Shown here: positions 55,541-64,000 of the stretch, piece after piece | Position numbering within the stretch: the stretch's first letter is position 1 | How the letters are laid out: each line of letters starts with the position of its first letter | DNA from: Flavobacterium nackdongense | Lineage (GTDB): Bacteria; Bacteroidota; Bacteroidia; Flavobacteriales; Flavobacteriaceae | Assembly (NCBI RefSeq): GCF_004355225.1 | Contig: NZ_CP037933.1 | Span: 3,162,001-3,226,000 of the forward strand | Reading direction: 5' to 3' | DNA length: 64,000 nucleotides | Translations under genes and position numbers: made by a program | Notes under the pieces: model-generated | What the model saw: only the letters and a program-made list of their open reading frames with translations | Databases searched by the model: none | Told to the model about the DNA's origin: nothing

Positions 55541-58003
55541 ATGTTAGATATAAAGGATTTTTCGATTTTTGAAGCCCAAAACGGATTTGATTTTAAAGGA
55601 TTTTTAATCAAAATTGGTAGTTATTGGAAATGGTTTTTACTCAGCTTAGCCATCACTTTTACCATCGCCTATCAGGTTAATATTCGAAAGGAAAAGATTT
55701 ATGCAATGGAAACCTTGATTTCGGTCAAGGAGGAAACGAATCCGCTTTTTACTTCAAATACCAGTTTGGTTTTCAACTGGGGCGGTACGTCTGACCAAGT
55801 GCAAACTATCGCCACGACCTTGCAATCTCGTTCTCATAATGAGTTGGTTGTCGAAAAATTGCAATATTACATCGGGTATTTGTCACAAGGGAAATACAAT
55901 CTTGTAGACGCTTACGGGGCAGCACCCTTTTATGTAGCCATCGATAAAACAAAAGGGCAACTGAGCGGAAGCCTTATCGGAATTAAATTTTTGAGTGAAA
56001 ACGAATATGAAGTACGTATCCCTTTTGGCAGTAATTCGGTTTCTTTGATCACCTATGCAACGAATACCTACAGTACTACCTCGGTCGTCGTGGGTGATTT
56101 TGTAAAAAAGTACAAGGTTGGGGAGCAAGTTTCATTGCCCTTTTTGAACTGGAAATTGCAGATTAAAGACAATCCTGGTTTGTACAAGGGGAACGAATAT
56201 TTTGTGCAATTTAACGACTTCGACGGTACCGTTTCTGCATACAAAGGCATCAATATCAAGTCGGATGATAAGGGTGGATCGATCATAACGCTGGGTATGC
56301 AAGGCACTAATAAGGCGCGAATGGTAGAGTATCTCAATGCTACTGTTCAGATGCTCATCAAAAGGCAATTGGATGGAAAAAATCAATTTGCTACCAATAC
56401 GATTCGATTCATTGATAGCACCCTCATTGCGATGGAGTCGCAACTCAAGGAAACTACTAACGAGCTCAAATCCTTTCGGAAAGGTAAAAACATTTACAAT
56501 ATCGAAGGCGATGGCTCGAAGTTTTCGGATAAAGTATTGGAATATGATGTTAAAAAGGATGAGATCAACCGCAAAATAACCTATTACAATTCGTTAAAAG
56601 CCTATTTGAAAAGCAGTGTTGATTATGCAAAATTACCGGCGCCCTCTGTGGCTGGAATAGAAGATCCCAATATCGTGGTCAATGTGTCGAAACTAATTTC
56701 GCTTTCGACCCAAAGGTCAGAAATGGCTTATGCCGTCAAAAGTGAAAAGATTTTCAGGGATTTTGACAATCAGATGGAGGCCGTAAAAAAGGTTTTGATG
56801 GAGAACATCGCTACTGCCAAGGAGGCGCTGCAGTATGATTTGGCCATGGTCGAAAGCAAAATCAATGAAGCCGAAAGCACCATTAAACAATTGCCAGAAG
56901 ATCAACAGGAGCTGATCAAAATTAAGAGAAAATACGATTTGAGCGATAATATTTATAGTTCCTTCCTTCAAAAAAGAAGCGAGGCCGATATTGTGAAAGC
57001 AGCGAATCTGTCGGATATTCATTTTATTGATCCCGCTAAGGATATTGGAGGAGGGCTTGTCGGTCCCAACACCAGAGTCAATTATGTCTTGGCCTTTTTT
57101 CTAGGTTTGCTTTTCCCGTTGCTAATGGTCTTTGCTATTTTCTTCATCAACAATGCCATTCAAAACACAGAAGATATCAGCAGATTGACTCAAATTCCGT
57201 TGATTGGCGTCATTGGTTTGAGCAAGGAATCGTCTGATTTGGCGGTTTATTTGAAACCCAAATCGGCCTTATCAGAGTCTTTTAGAGCCATTCGTTCCTC
57301 GCTGCAATACTTGTACAAGCAGCAATCGTTGACCGGAGCGAAGACTTTAATGATTACCTCGTCGGTCAGTGGCGAAGGCAAGACTTTTACCACTTTGAAT
57401 ATTGCCACTGTTTTTGCTTTAAGCGAGAAAAGGACGGTCATTATTGGTTTGGATTTGAGAAAACCTAAGCTGTTCGAAGAATTTAATTTGACCAATGAAG
57501 TCGGGGTTGTCAATTACCTAATCAAGCAAAAGACTGTTGACGAAATCATTAATCCTACCCATATTCCCTTTCTGGATGTTATTCTTTCGGGGCCCATTCC
57601 GCCCAACCCCGCCGAGATGATTATGAGTGATGGCATGCACGATATGATTGAAGAACTCAAGAAAAAATACGATTACATCATTCTAGACACCCCGCCGGTA
57701 GGTTTGGTTTCGGATGCGCTGGAATTGGCTCAATATTGTGATGTTATCTTGTATATTGTGAGACAAAATTTTACCAAAAAAGAGATGATTACCTTGCTCA
57801 ACAACAGAGTAAAACGTGGGGAGCTGAAAAATACCAGCATTATCTTGAACGGATTCCAAAATAAAGCTAAGTATGGCGCTGGTTACGGTTATGGTTATGG
57901 CTACGGTTATGGCAATACGACCTACTCTAATGGGTACAATGAGGATGATAAACCTAGAAATTTTATAGAAAAAGCAATCCGGAAATTTAGAAAATTCAGT
58001 TGA
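55541..58003 (+). CDS. Polysaccharide co-polymerase / BY-kinase (Wzc-like), copy 2
   Basis: 820 aa. N-terminal Wzz domain with TM near 31-48, coiled-coil periplasmic section, second TM near 510-530. Kinase Walker A SSVSGEGKTF, A' GLDLRKPKL, Walker B YIILDTPP. The Tyr-rich tail GAGYGYGYGYGYGN is followed by a basic end. Pairs with copy-2 OPX and precedes two UDP-sugar genes, so this operon may serve a distinct polymer. Confidence 0.95.
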   Translation: MLDIKDFSIFEAQNGFDFKGFLIKIGSYWKWFLLSLAITFTIAYQVNIRKEKIYAMETLISVKEETNPLFTSNTSLVFNWGGTSDQVQTIATTLQSRSHNELVVEKLQYYIGYLSQGKYNLVDAYGAAPFYVAIDKTKGQLSGSLIGIKFLSENEYEVRIPFGSNSVSLITYATNTYSTTSVVVGDFVKKYKVGEQVSLPFLNWKLQIKDNPGLYKGNEYFVQFNDFDGTVSAYKGINIKSDDKGGSIITLGMQGTNKARMVEYLNATVQMLIKRQLDGKNQFATNTIRFIDSTLIAMESQLKETTNELKSFRKGKNIYNIEGDGSKFSDKVLEYDVKKDEINRKITYYNSLKAYLKSSVDYAKLPAPSVAGIEDPNIVVNVSKLISLSTQRSEMAYAVKSEKIFRDFDNQMEAVKKVLMENIATAKEALQYDLAMVESKINEAESTIKQLPEDQQELIKIKRKYDLSDNIYSSFLQKRSEADIVKAANLSDIHFIDPAKDIGGGLVGPNTRVNYVLAFFLGLLFPLLMVFAIFFINNAIQNTEDISRLTQIPLIGVIGLSKESSDLAVYLKPKSALSESFRAIRSSLQYLYKQQSLTGAKTLMITSSVSGEGKTFTTLNIATVFALSEKRTVIIGLDLRKPKLFEEFNLTNEVGVVNYLIKQKTVDEIINPTHIPFLDVILSGPIPPNPAEMIMSDGMHDMIEELKKKYDYIILDTPPVGLVSDALELAQYCDVILYIVRQNFTKKEMITLLNNRVKRGELKNTSIILNGFQNKAKYGAGYGYGYGYGYGNTTYSNGYNEDDKPRNFIEKAIRKFRKFS

Positions 58004-58024
58004 ATATTCTTTTAAACCATTTGA

Positions 58025-59011
58025 ATGAAATTAGAAACAAAAAGTAAATTATTGATTACAGGGGGAGCTGGCTTTATTGGTTCCAATCTGTGTGATTATT
58101 TTTTATCCAAAGGGCATCAAGTGGTGTGTTTGGATAATTTTGCTACGGGGCATCGTCATAATTTGAAGGATTTTATCAATGATAAAAACTTTCGATTGAT
58201 AGAAGGCGATATCCGAAATTTAGAGGATTGTCAAGAAGCGGTAAAGGGCGTTGATTTTGTGTTGCATCAGGCAGCTTTAGGTTCGGTTCCTCGTTCCTTG
58301 AACGATCCCATTACCTCAAATGAGGTCAATGTTTCAGGTTTTTTGAATATGCTCGTGGCCGCTCGCGATGCGAAAGTAAAGCGCTTTGTTTATGCGGCTA
58401 GTTCTTCCACTTACGGAGATTCAGTTGGCTTGCCCAAAGTAGAGGAAGTCATCGGGAAACCGCTGTCGCCTTATGCTATAACCAAATATGTCAACGAGTT
58501 GTATGCGGAAATATTCAGCAAGACTTATGGTTTGGAAACCATCGGGTTGCGGTATTTTAATGTTTTTGGGCGCAAGCAAGACCCTAATGGGGCTTATGCT
58601 GCGGTCATTCCCAAATTTGTGCTGCAGTTGATGCAACTCGAAAGTCCAAAAATTAATGGCGATGGTAATTATTCAAGGGATTTTACGTATATCGACAATG
58701 TGATTCAGATGAATGAATTGGCGATGCAAACCCAAAATCCTGCTGCGGTGAATACAGTTTACAATACCGCTTACGGTGACCGCAATACCTTGAATAATTT
58801 GGTTGATTATCTAAAACAATATTTATCACATTACAACCCGAAAATTGCGGAGGTTGCTATTGAATATGGCCCTAATCGTGCCGGAGACATTCCTCATTCG
58901 TTGGCGAGCATCGACAAAGCGAAATCCTTATTAGGGTATGAGCCGAAGTTTTCTTTGCAAGCAGGATTGAAAGAGGCCGTGGATTGGTATTGGGAGAATT
59001 TAGCACACTAG
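58025..59011 (+). CDS. UDP-N-acetylglucosamine 4-epimerase (WbpP/TviC-like SDR)
   Basis: 328 aa. Rossmann GGAGFIGSNLCDYFLSKGH, AALGSVPRSLNDP (typical of the UDP-HexNAc epimerase group), SSSTYGD, catalytic YAITK and RYFNVFGRKQDPNGAYAAVI. With the dehydrogenase downstream it would supply UDP-GalNAc and UDP-GalNAcA. Confidence 0.88.
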   Translation: MKLETKSKLLITGGAGFIGSNLCDYFLSKGHQVVCLDNFATGHRHNLKDFINDKNFRLIEGDIRNLEDCQEAVKGVDFVLHQAALGSVPRSLNDPITSNEVNVSGFLNMLVAARDAKVKRFVYAASSSTYGDSVGLPKVEEVIGKPLSPYAITKYVNELYAEIFSKTYGLETIGLRYFNVFGRKQDPNGAYAAVIPKFVLQLMQLESPKINGDGNYSRDFTYIDNVIQMNELAMQTQNPAAVNTVYNTAYGDRNTLNNLVDYLKQYLSHYNPKIAEVAIEYGPNRAGDIPHSLASIDKAKSLLGYEPKFSLQAGLKEAVDWYWENLAH

Positions 59012-59059
59012 CGACCAAAGGGGAATTGAAGATTTTAGTATTAAGATTTGAGTATTAAG

Positions 59060-59407
59060 TAACTCGTTGGGTGAAATTATTAAATTTTTAGAAATAGTAA
59101 AATTGAAACGCATAGAATCATAGAAAAAAGAGTTGGATAGCCCAGTTCTTGGGTTCACATAGCTATGATTTACTAAAATCAAGCGAAGCGTCTTAATAAA
59201 ATTAACCCGTTGGGTGAAATTATAAAATTTTTAGATGTAGTAAAATTGAAACGCATAGAATCATAGAAAAAAGAGGTTATAGCCCAATTTTTGGGTTCAC
59301 ATAGCTATGATTTACTAAAATCAAGCGAAGCGTCTTAATAAAATTAATAAAAAACTATGATTCTATGTGTTTAAAAAAAATTAAATTGAATTACACCCAA
59401 CTGGTTA
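59060..59407. repeat. MITE-like element with internal duplication
   Basis: First unit 59060-59202 equals by eye the reverse complement of much of 19591-19795. The second unit starts at 59203 and ends in the normal far end (59407). Inverted ends TAACTCGTTGGGTGAAATT and TTACACCCAACTGGTTA. It occupies most of the 59012-59499 spacer; no gene there. Confidence 0.82.
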
Positions 59408-59499
59408 TTAAGTATTAAGACAGTAGGAAGATAGAAGTTATCCTCAGAAGAAATAATAAACAAGGTTTTCGAAATTGGGAACCCAAAAACAATAAAAAA

Positions 59500-60783
59500 T
59501 TGAATACTGATATAAAAATAGCCGTAATCGGTTTGGGATATGTAGGTTTGCCACTGGCACGATTGTTTGCTACGCACTATTCAGTGGTGGGATTTGATAT
59601 TAATCAGGAGCGAATAGATGCCTTGCAGCAAGGTGTCGACAATACCCTCGAGATTGATTCCGATAGTTTAAAGCAAGTACTTGTAGCTAGTGCTACGAGC
59701 AATAATGGATTGTATTGCACTTCTACTTTGTCTGAAATTGCAGATTGTAATTATTATATCGTTACGGTTCCAACCCCTGTGGACAAAAATAACCGACCTG
59801 ATTTAACCCCTTTGTACAAGTCCAGCGAAACGGTTGGTAAAGTACTGAAAAAAGGTGACATCGTTATTTATGAATCGACCGTTTATCCGGGAGTGACTGA
59901 GGAGGAATGTGTGCCTGTTTTAGAAAAAATTTCAGGTTTAACTTTTAATGTTGATTTTTTTGCAGGCTATTCGCCGGAGCGCATCAATCCTGGAGACAAA
60001 GAGCATACAGTGGATAAAATACTGAAAGTCACTTCAGGTTCTACCCCAGAAATTGGTCAGAAGGTCAATCAATTGTACCAGTCGGTAATCACGGCTGGAA
60101 CGCATTTGGCGCCCTCGATAAAAGTGGCCGAAGCGGCTAAGGTCATCGAAAATTCGCAACGCGATATCAATATTGCTTTTGTCAATGAGTTGGCTAAAAT
60201 CTTTAATATTCTAGAAATTGATACTCAGGCTGTTTTGGAAGCGGCAGGCACTAAGTGGAATTTTCTGCCTTTCAAACCTGGCTTAGTTGGCGGACATTGC
60301 ATCGGTGTTGACCCCTATTATTTGGCACAAAAAGCACAGGAAAATGGCTATCATCCTGAAATAATTTTAGCAGGGCGCCGTTTGAATGACAGTATGGGAG
60401 ATTATGTCGCTTCGCAGGTAGTGAAGTTGATGATCAAGAAAGGGATTACGATTAATGGCGCGAGTTTGTTGATGCTAGGAATTACTTTTAAAGAGAATTG
60501 CCCTGATGTTCGGAACACTAAAATTGTAGATGTGATCAAGGCATTGGAAGATTACGGTATCTCTGTCAGTATTTATGATCCTTGGGCTAATCCCGCCGAG
60601 GTTTTGCACGAATATGGACTGACTACAGCTATTAATTCCCCAAAATCGACTTTTGATGCTGTGGTTTTGGGTGTGGCACATCAGGAGTTTTTGACGCTAA
60701 ACCTTGCTGCTTTACGCAATAAAAACAGTGTGGTTTACGATGTGAAAGGCGTTTTGGGAGCTCAGGCCGATGGGAAATTGTAG
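59500..60783 (+). CDS. UDP-N-acetyl-hexosamine 6-dehydrogenase (WbpO/TviB-like)
   Basis: 427 aa. Starts with TTG at 59500: no ATG lies nearby and the translation then begins [20 protein letters not shown], the normal family start. Other signs are [17 protein letters not shown], the catalytic Cys in [11 protein letters not shown] and [12 protein letters not shown]. Oxidises UDP-GalNAc or UDP-ManNAc to the uronic acid with two NAD. The stop TAG is the first part of a CCCCCAAAGGGGG repeat. Confidence 0.9.
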   Translation: MNTDIKIAVIGLGYVGLPLARLFATHYSVVGFDINQERIDALQQGVDNTLEIDSDSLKQVLVASATSNNGLYCTSTLSEIADCNYYIVTVPTPVDKNNRPDLTPLYKSSETVGKVLKKGDIVIYESTVYPGVTEEECVPVLEKISGLTFNVDFFAGYSPERINPGDKEHTVDKILKVTSGSTPEIGQKVNQLYQSVITAGTHLAPSIKVAEAAKVIENSQRDINIAFVNELAKIFNILEIDTQAVLEAAGTKWNFLPFKPGLVGGHCIGVDPYYLAQKAQENGYHPEIILAGRRLNDSMGDYVASQVVKLMIKKGITINGASLLMLGITFKENCPDVRNTKIVDVIKALEDYGISVSIYDPWANPAEVLHEYGLTTAINSPKSTFDAVVLGVAHQEFLTLNLAALRNKNSVVYDVKGVLGAQADGKL

Positions 60784-61000
60784 CCCCCTAACCCCCAAAG
60801 GGGGAAGTTAGATGTACGAGCTTAGATGCACAAGGAGGGAAGCGGGAAGCCAGAAGATGGAAGTAGCGGTTTGAGGTACGAGGTGGGAAGTTGTTAAAAA
60901 TAGAGAATAGAAAATAGAGAAAAGAAAAATAGAGCAGATAGCAGGAAGATGGAGGAGTGAGGTCAAGAGGCTAGAGATGCGATGAATCGCGGCTGTACTA
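60781..61000. repeat. Hairpin repeat and word repeats before rmlB
   Basis: TAGCCCCCTAACCCCCAAAG with GGGG at the stop codon, then GGAAGCGGGAAGCCAGAAG and ATAGAGAATAGAAAATAGAG words. No gene. Confidence 0.75.
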
Positions 61001-61047
61001 TTGAGAAAATTGGGGAAGATTTGAATTGAATATTAATTTAGTAGAAA

Positions 61048-62118
61048 ATGAAAAAAATATTGATTACCGGTGGTGCAGGGTTTATTGGGTCGCATGTGGT
61101 GCGTCGCTTTGTGCAAAACTATCCTGATTACCAAATTTTTAATTTGGATGCGCTTACGTATGCAGGGAATTTAGAAAATATTAGTGATATTGAAAAAGAG
61201 CCGAATTACACTTTTGTAAAAGGGGATATCACCGACGAGGCTTTTATTGGTCAATTGTTTCAAGAGCATCAGTTTGATGGTGTGGTGCATTTGGCGGCCG
61301 AATCCCATGTGGATCGTTCGATTGAAGATCCTATGGCTTTTGTAAAAACTAATGTAATTGGAACCGTCAATTTGCTTAATGCAGCACGCAAAATATGGGC
61401 GAATGCCACTGAGGGCAAGCGTTTTTATCATGTGAGTACCGATGAGGTTTATGGTTCGTTGGGTGCTGAGGGCTTGTTTACTGAAACGACTCCGTATGAC
61501 CCAAATTCACCTTATTCGGCTTCGAAAGCGAGTTCGGATCATTTTGTGCGAGCTTATGGTGAAACCTATTGCTTGCCTTTTGTGTTGACCAATTGTTCGA
61601 ATAATTATGGCCCCAATCATTTTCCCGAAAAATTAATTCCGTTATTTATTAATAATATCATTCATAATAAACCTTTGCCGGTGTATGGCGATGGTAATTA
61701 TACTCGTGATTGGCTGTTTGTCATTGATCACGCAGCGGCTATTGATTTGGTTTTTCACCAAGGTAAAAATCACGAAACCTACAATATTGGTGGGTTTAAC
61801 GAATGGAAGAACATCGATTTGGTCAAAGTCTTGTGTCGAATTATGGATACTAAACTCGGACGAACTGCTGGTGAATCGGAAAAATTGATTACTTATGTCA
61901 AAGACAGACCGGGTCATGATTTGCGCTATGCTATTGACGCTAACAAAATTAATAAGGAATTGGGTTGGGAACCCTCGGTTACTTTTGAGCAAGGATTAGA
62001 GATTACCATCGATTGGTATTTGACGCATCAGGAATGGCTGAACAATGTGACTTCTGGTGATTATGAGAAGTATTATGAGAAGATGTATAGCCCCCTAGCC
62101 CCCAAAGGGGGAATTTGA
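61048..62118 (+). CDS. rmlB: dTDP-glucose 4,6-dehydratase
   Basis: Forms dTDP-4-keto-6-deoxyglucose, the usual substrate of the 2,3-dehydratase at 29464. 356 aa. GGAGFIGSHVVRRF, HLAAESHVDRSI, catalytic STDEVYGSLG and YSASKASSDHFV, NCSNNYGPNHFPEKLIP, DRPGHDLRYAID. The natural end appears to be near YEKYYEKMY; the last residues SPLAPKGGI are encoded by a dispersed repeat that extends the frame. rmlA is not in the window. Confidence 0.95.
   Translation: MKKILITGGAGFIGSHVVRRFVQNYPDYQIFNLDALTYAGNLENISDIEKEPNYTFVKGDITDEAFIGQLFQEHQFDGVVHLAAESHVDRSIEDPMAFVKTNVIGTVNLLNAARKIWANATEGKRFYHVSTDEVYGSLGAEGLFTETTPYDPNSPYSASKASSDHFVRAYGETYCLPFVLTNCSNNYGPNHFPEKLIPLFINNIIHNKPLPVYGDGNYTRDWLFVIDHAAAIDLVFHQGKNHETYNIGGFNEWKNIDLVKVLCRIMDTKLGRTAGESEKLITYVKDRPGHDLRYAIDANKINKELGWEPSVTFEQGLEITIDWYLTHQEWLNNVTSGDYEKYYEKMYSPLAPKGGI
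62091..62115. repeat. C5AAAG5 hairpin repeat inside the rmlB 3' end
   Basis: AGCCCCCTAGCCCCCAAAGG with GGG. The same repeat lies at 44820, 49997 and 60781. Here it is read through in frame and the stop TGA lies just behind it. Confidence 0.8.
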
Positions 62119-62186
62119 GGTTAGAAGTTAGAGGTTAGAAGTTAGAAGAGGGAAGCTGGAAGATTATCTATAGAACAGAATCAACT

Positions 62187-62657
62187 ATGAATTGGTATGT
62201 AGTGTACACCAAACCCAAATGGGAGAAGAAGGTTGCGGAGCGGTTGAACGCCATTGGGGTTGTTGCTTATTGTCCGCTGATTACCAAAGAAAGTCAATGG
62301 TCGGACCGGAAAAAAATGGTTCAAGTCCCTTTGTTTAATTCTTATGTTTTTGTTCAGATTGAGGAGAAAGAGCGCAATCGCATTTTTGAAGTGGTCGGTG
62401 CGGTTCGTTATCTGTTTTGGTTGGGAAAACCTGCCCTTGTAAAGGATTCAGAAATTGAGGCTATTAGGTCTTGGCTTTCTGTTCCTGAAACTTATGAGGT
62501 GGCTGCTGAACAATGGAAAAAAGGGGATAAGATCGTATTGGAATCAGGTCCTTTTTCGAGTCAGTCGGCAGTAATACAAGAGGTCAAAAAGAATCATTAT
62601 GTTTTGATTTTAGAATCTTTAGGTTGCGTGCTTAAAGTGAATAAAAAAGAGATTTAA
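62187..62657 (+). CDS. NusG-like specialised antiterminator (UpxY/RfaH type)
   Basis: 156 aa. N-terminal NGN domain starts NWYVVYTKPKWEKKVAERL, then PLFNSYVFVQI and VRYLFWLGKPALV. A KOW-like C-terminal stretch KGDKIVLESGPFSSQSAVI follows. Same family as UpxY, which promotes transcription of long capsule operons. Likely acts on the polysaccharide operons here, perhaps through leader structures. A palindrome AAAGAGATTTAATCTCTTT covers the stop codon (62646-62664). Confidence 0.88.
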   Translation: MNWYVVYTKPKWEKKVAERLNAIGVVAYCPLITKESQWSDRKKMVQVPLFNSYVFVQIEEKERNRIFEVVGAVRYLFWLGKPALVKDSEIEAIRSWLSVPETYEVAAEQWKKGDKIVLESGPFSSQSAVIQEVKKNHYVLILESLGCVLKVNKKEI

Positions 62658-63079
62658 TCTCTTTATTTTAAAATTTAATGAATAGAAATTGGGTGTTTGG
62701 AGCAAGGTTTATTTGCAATTGGTTTGTTTATAATAAAATAGCGTAGAAAAAAGCGTTTTATTTTAGGATTTTCAATTGGTCAAATTCCTTTCTTAAATCG
62801 CCCATTATTTTTTTATTTACTATAAATTTGCAAGCGTTTCAGTTGTGGCAAGTTCTTTATGGGAGTTGCAGCGGCGAAGCCATGGAAAGTTGGAAGTACG
62901 AAGTTTGAAGTACGAAGTTAGAAGTTGGAAGTTGTTCTTCCCTTCGGCAGGCTCGGAATTAACCTTCGTTAGTTTCTAGATGACAATTAAGTCGAAGGTG
63001 TCATTTGATCGTGTAAATTGTAAGGATATGAAAATCCTTTTATAAAATATTATATTTACCATTTATTACCATAAATATT
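62658..63079. other. Spacer before third export gene
   Basis: 422 bases. AT-rich, with GAAGTACGAAGTTTGAAG words at 62890-62935, a CCTTCGGCAGGCTCGG element near 62941 and a short AAGGAT / ATCCTT hairpin at 63022. No gene seen. Confidence 0.55.
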
Positions 63080-64000
63080 ATGAGAAAAATAGTTACTGTC
63101 TTTATATTAGTTTTTGTTCTTTTTCAAACGGGTACCTTGCGGGCTCAGGATTTGCTGAAGGGAACCGATTTGAGTACTTTAAAAGTCGATTATATGTCCG
63201 ATGGTGATATTGCCAAAATAAAAAGTCAATTGCAGAGCAATAATACTACTATTGAGCAAGTAGAGCCTTTAGCCTTGGCCAAAGGGATGTCGGCGGCAGA
63301 GTTTGATAAATTAAAAGTTCGATTGAGTGCTACGAGCATGGTGTCATCTACGGCTGCGTCGAATGGAAATGTTTTAAATGAAATCAAGGGAGCACAAGGT
63401 CGTCAACAAGAAAGAGTGGTCAATAATAAGGTGAAAGACACTATGAATTCCTTGGTTTTTGGCTCGGAATTGTTTGATACTCCGGATTTGAATTTTGAAC
63501 CTAATTTGAAATTGGCTACGCCAGTTAACTATGTTTTAGGGCCAGGTGATGAATTGCAAATCAGTGTTTATGGTGTTCAAGAATACAGTGCTACTATTCC
63601 GGTTAGTACTGAAGGGAAAGTCAACATTCAGTATGTGGGACAAATTCCAGTATCGGGAATGACCATTGAGGCGGCGACTCAAAAAATCAGAGGAGCTATA
63701 TCCAGGGTATACAGTACTGTGGCTTCGGGTCAATCGCAGGTGGGTATTAGTTTGAGTCGCATTCGAACCATCAAAGTAACGATTATAGGTAGTAAACAGC
63801 CGGGAAATTATTCTATTTCGTCATTGGCGACCGTTTATAATGCGTTGTTTTTGGGTGGAGGTCCTGGAAAAAACGGGAGTTACAGGAATATTGAACTTTT
63901 AAGAAATAACAAGCTATACAAGAAAATTGATATTTATAATTTTTTGGTCAATGGCAATCAGGCGGATAATGTGGGGTTGAAAGACAATGATGTGATTCGG
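63080..64000 (+). CDS. SLBB-domain polysaccharide export protein, 3' truncated by window edge
   Basis: Open frame of 307 codons from ATG at 63080 to the last base. Signal peptide MRKIVTVFILVFVLFQTGTL ends near RAQ with no lipobox Cys. After a polar region comes the poly_export entry NYVLGPGDELQISVYGVQ, VSTEGKVNIQYVGQIPVSG, and SLBB-type VTIIGSKQPGNYSISSLATVYNALF. It is the large non-lipoprotein OPX type, unlike copies 1 and 2, and the third export protein in the window. Confidence 0.88.
   Translation, partial: MRKIVTVFILVFVLFQTGTLRAQDLLKGTDLSTLKVDYMSDGDIAKIKSQLQSNNTTIEQVEPLALAKGMSAAEFDKLKVRLSATSMVSSTAASNGNVLNEIKGAQGRQQERVVNNKVKDTMNSLVFGSELFDTPDLNFEPNLKLATPVNYVLGPGDELQISVYGVQEYSATIPVSTEGKVNIQYVGQIPVSGMTIEAATQKIRGAISRVYSTVASGQSQVGISLSRIRTIKVTIIGSKQPGNYSISSLATVYNALFLGGGPGKNGSYRNIELLRNNKLYKKIDIYNFLVNGNQADNVGLKDNDVIR

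Overview
The window looks like a chromosomal segment of a Flavobacterium-type bacterium (phylum Bacteroidota). This rests on AT-rich DNA, TAnnTTTG-type -7 promoter boxes close to start codons, a secreted protein with a type IX secretion (T9SS) sorting tail, an UpxY/NusG-like antiterminator beside polysaccharide genes, and intergenic regions full of short 7-8 bp word repeats. No rRNA, tRNA, CRISPR array or recognisable transposase was seen.

Region 1 (about 1-18.5 kb) is mostly central metabolism. A truncated GH30 glycosidase, xylulokinase and xylose isomerase form a compact pentose operon. Transketolase and transaldolase follow, so xylose can run from sugar release to the pentose phosphate pathway. 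Next come a large T9SS-exported leucine-rich-repeat protein with a small membrane companion, release factor 3 (opposite strand), enolase, citrate synthase and two guanidino-group-modifying enzymes (a DDAH-like hydrolase and CtlX).

Region 2 (about 18.5-23.6 kb) holds a MarC-family membrane protein, a CoA-binding protein and a sodium:solute symporter. They are separated by repeat-rich spacers: a 54-bp repeat array, a palindromic MITE-like element, a triplicated 251-bp unit carrying the symporter 3' end, and a ~500-bp heptanucleotide array.

Region 3 (about 23.6-64 kb) is a large Wzx/Wzy-type exopolysaccharide/capsule locus. It has GDP-fucose genes (fcl, gmd), a cassette for a 2,6-dideoxyhexose (2,3-dehydratase plus two reductases), a flippase, an EpsG-like polymerase, four glycosyltransferases, a WbpV-like epimerase, a WxcM-like isomerase and two priming phosphoglycosyltransferases. 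Two complete export-porin/tyrosine-kinase pairs follow, then UDP-HexNAc 4-epimerase and 6-dehydrogenase, rmlB, an UpxY-like antiterminator and the start of a third export protein that runs off the end. Embedded in this locus, usually on small repeat islands, are unrelated accessory genes: an S23/four-helix-bundle protein, three DUF4143-type ATPases, recR and a Fic-domain protein with an altered catalytic motif and a symmetric four-half-site operator-like region.

The most unusual signals are the Fic gene embedded in a 146+7n bp tandem array, MITE-like elements whose shared part reads as identical 40 kb apart, dispersed hairpin repeats that supply stop codons (and in rmlB appear to have added a C-terminal tail), and a structured leader before the polysaccharide operon. 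All identity statements are by eye; no searches or folding were run.
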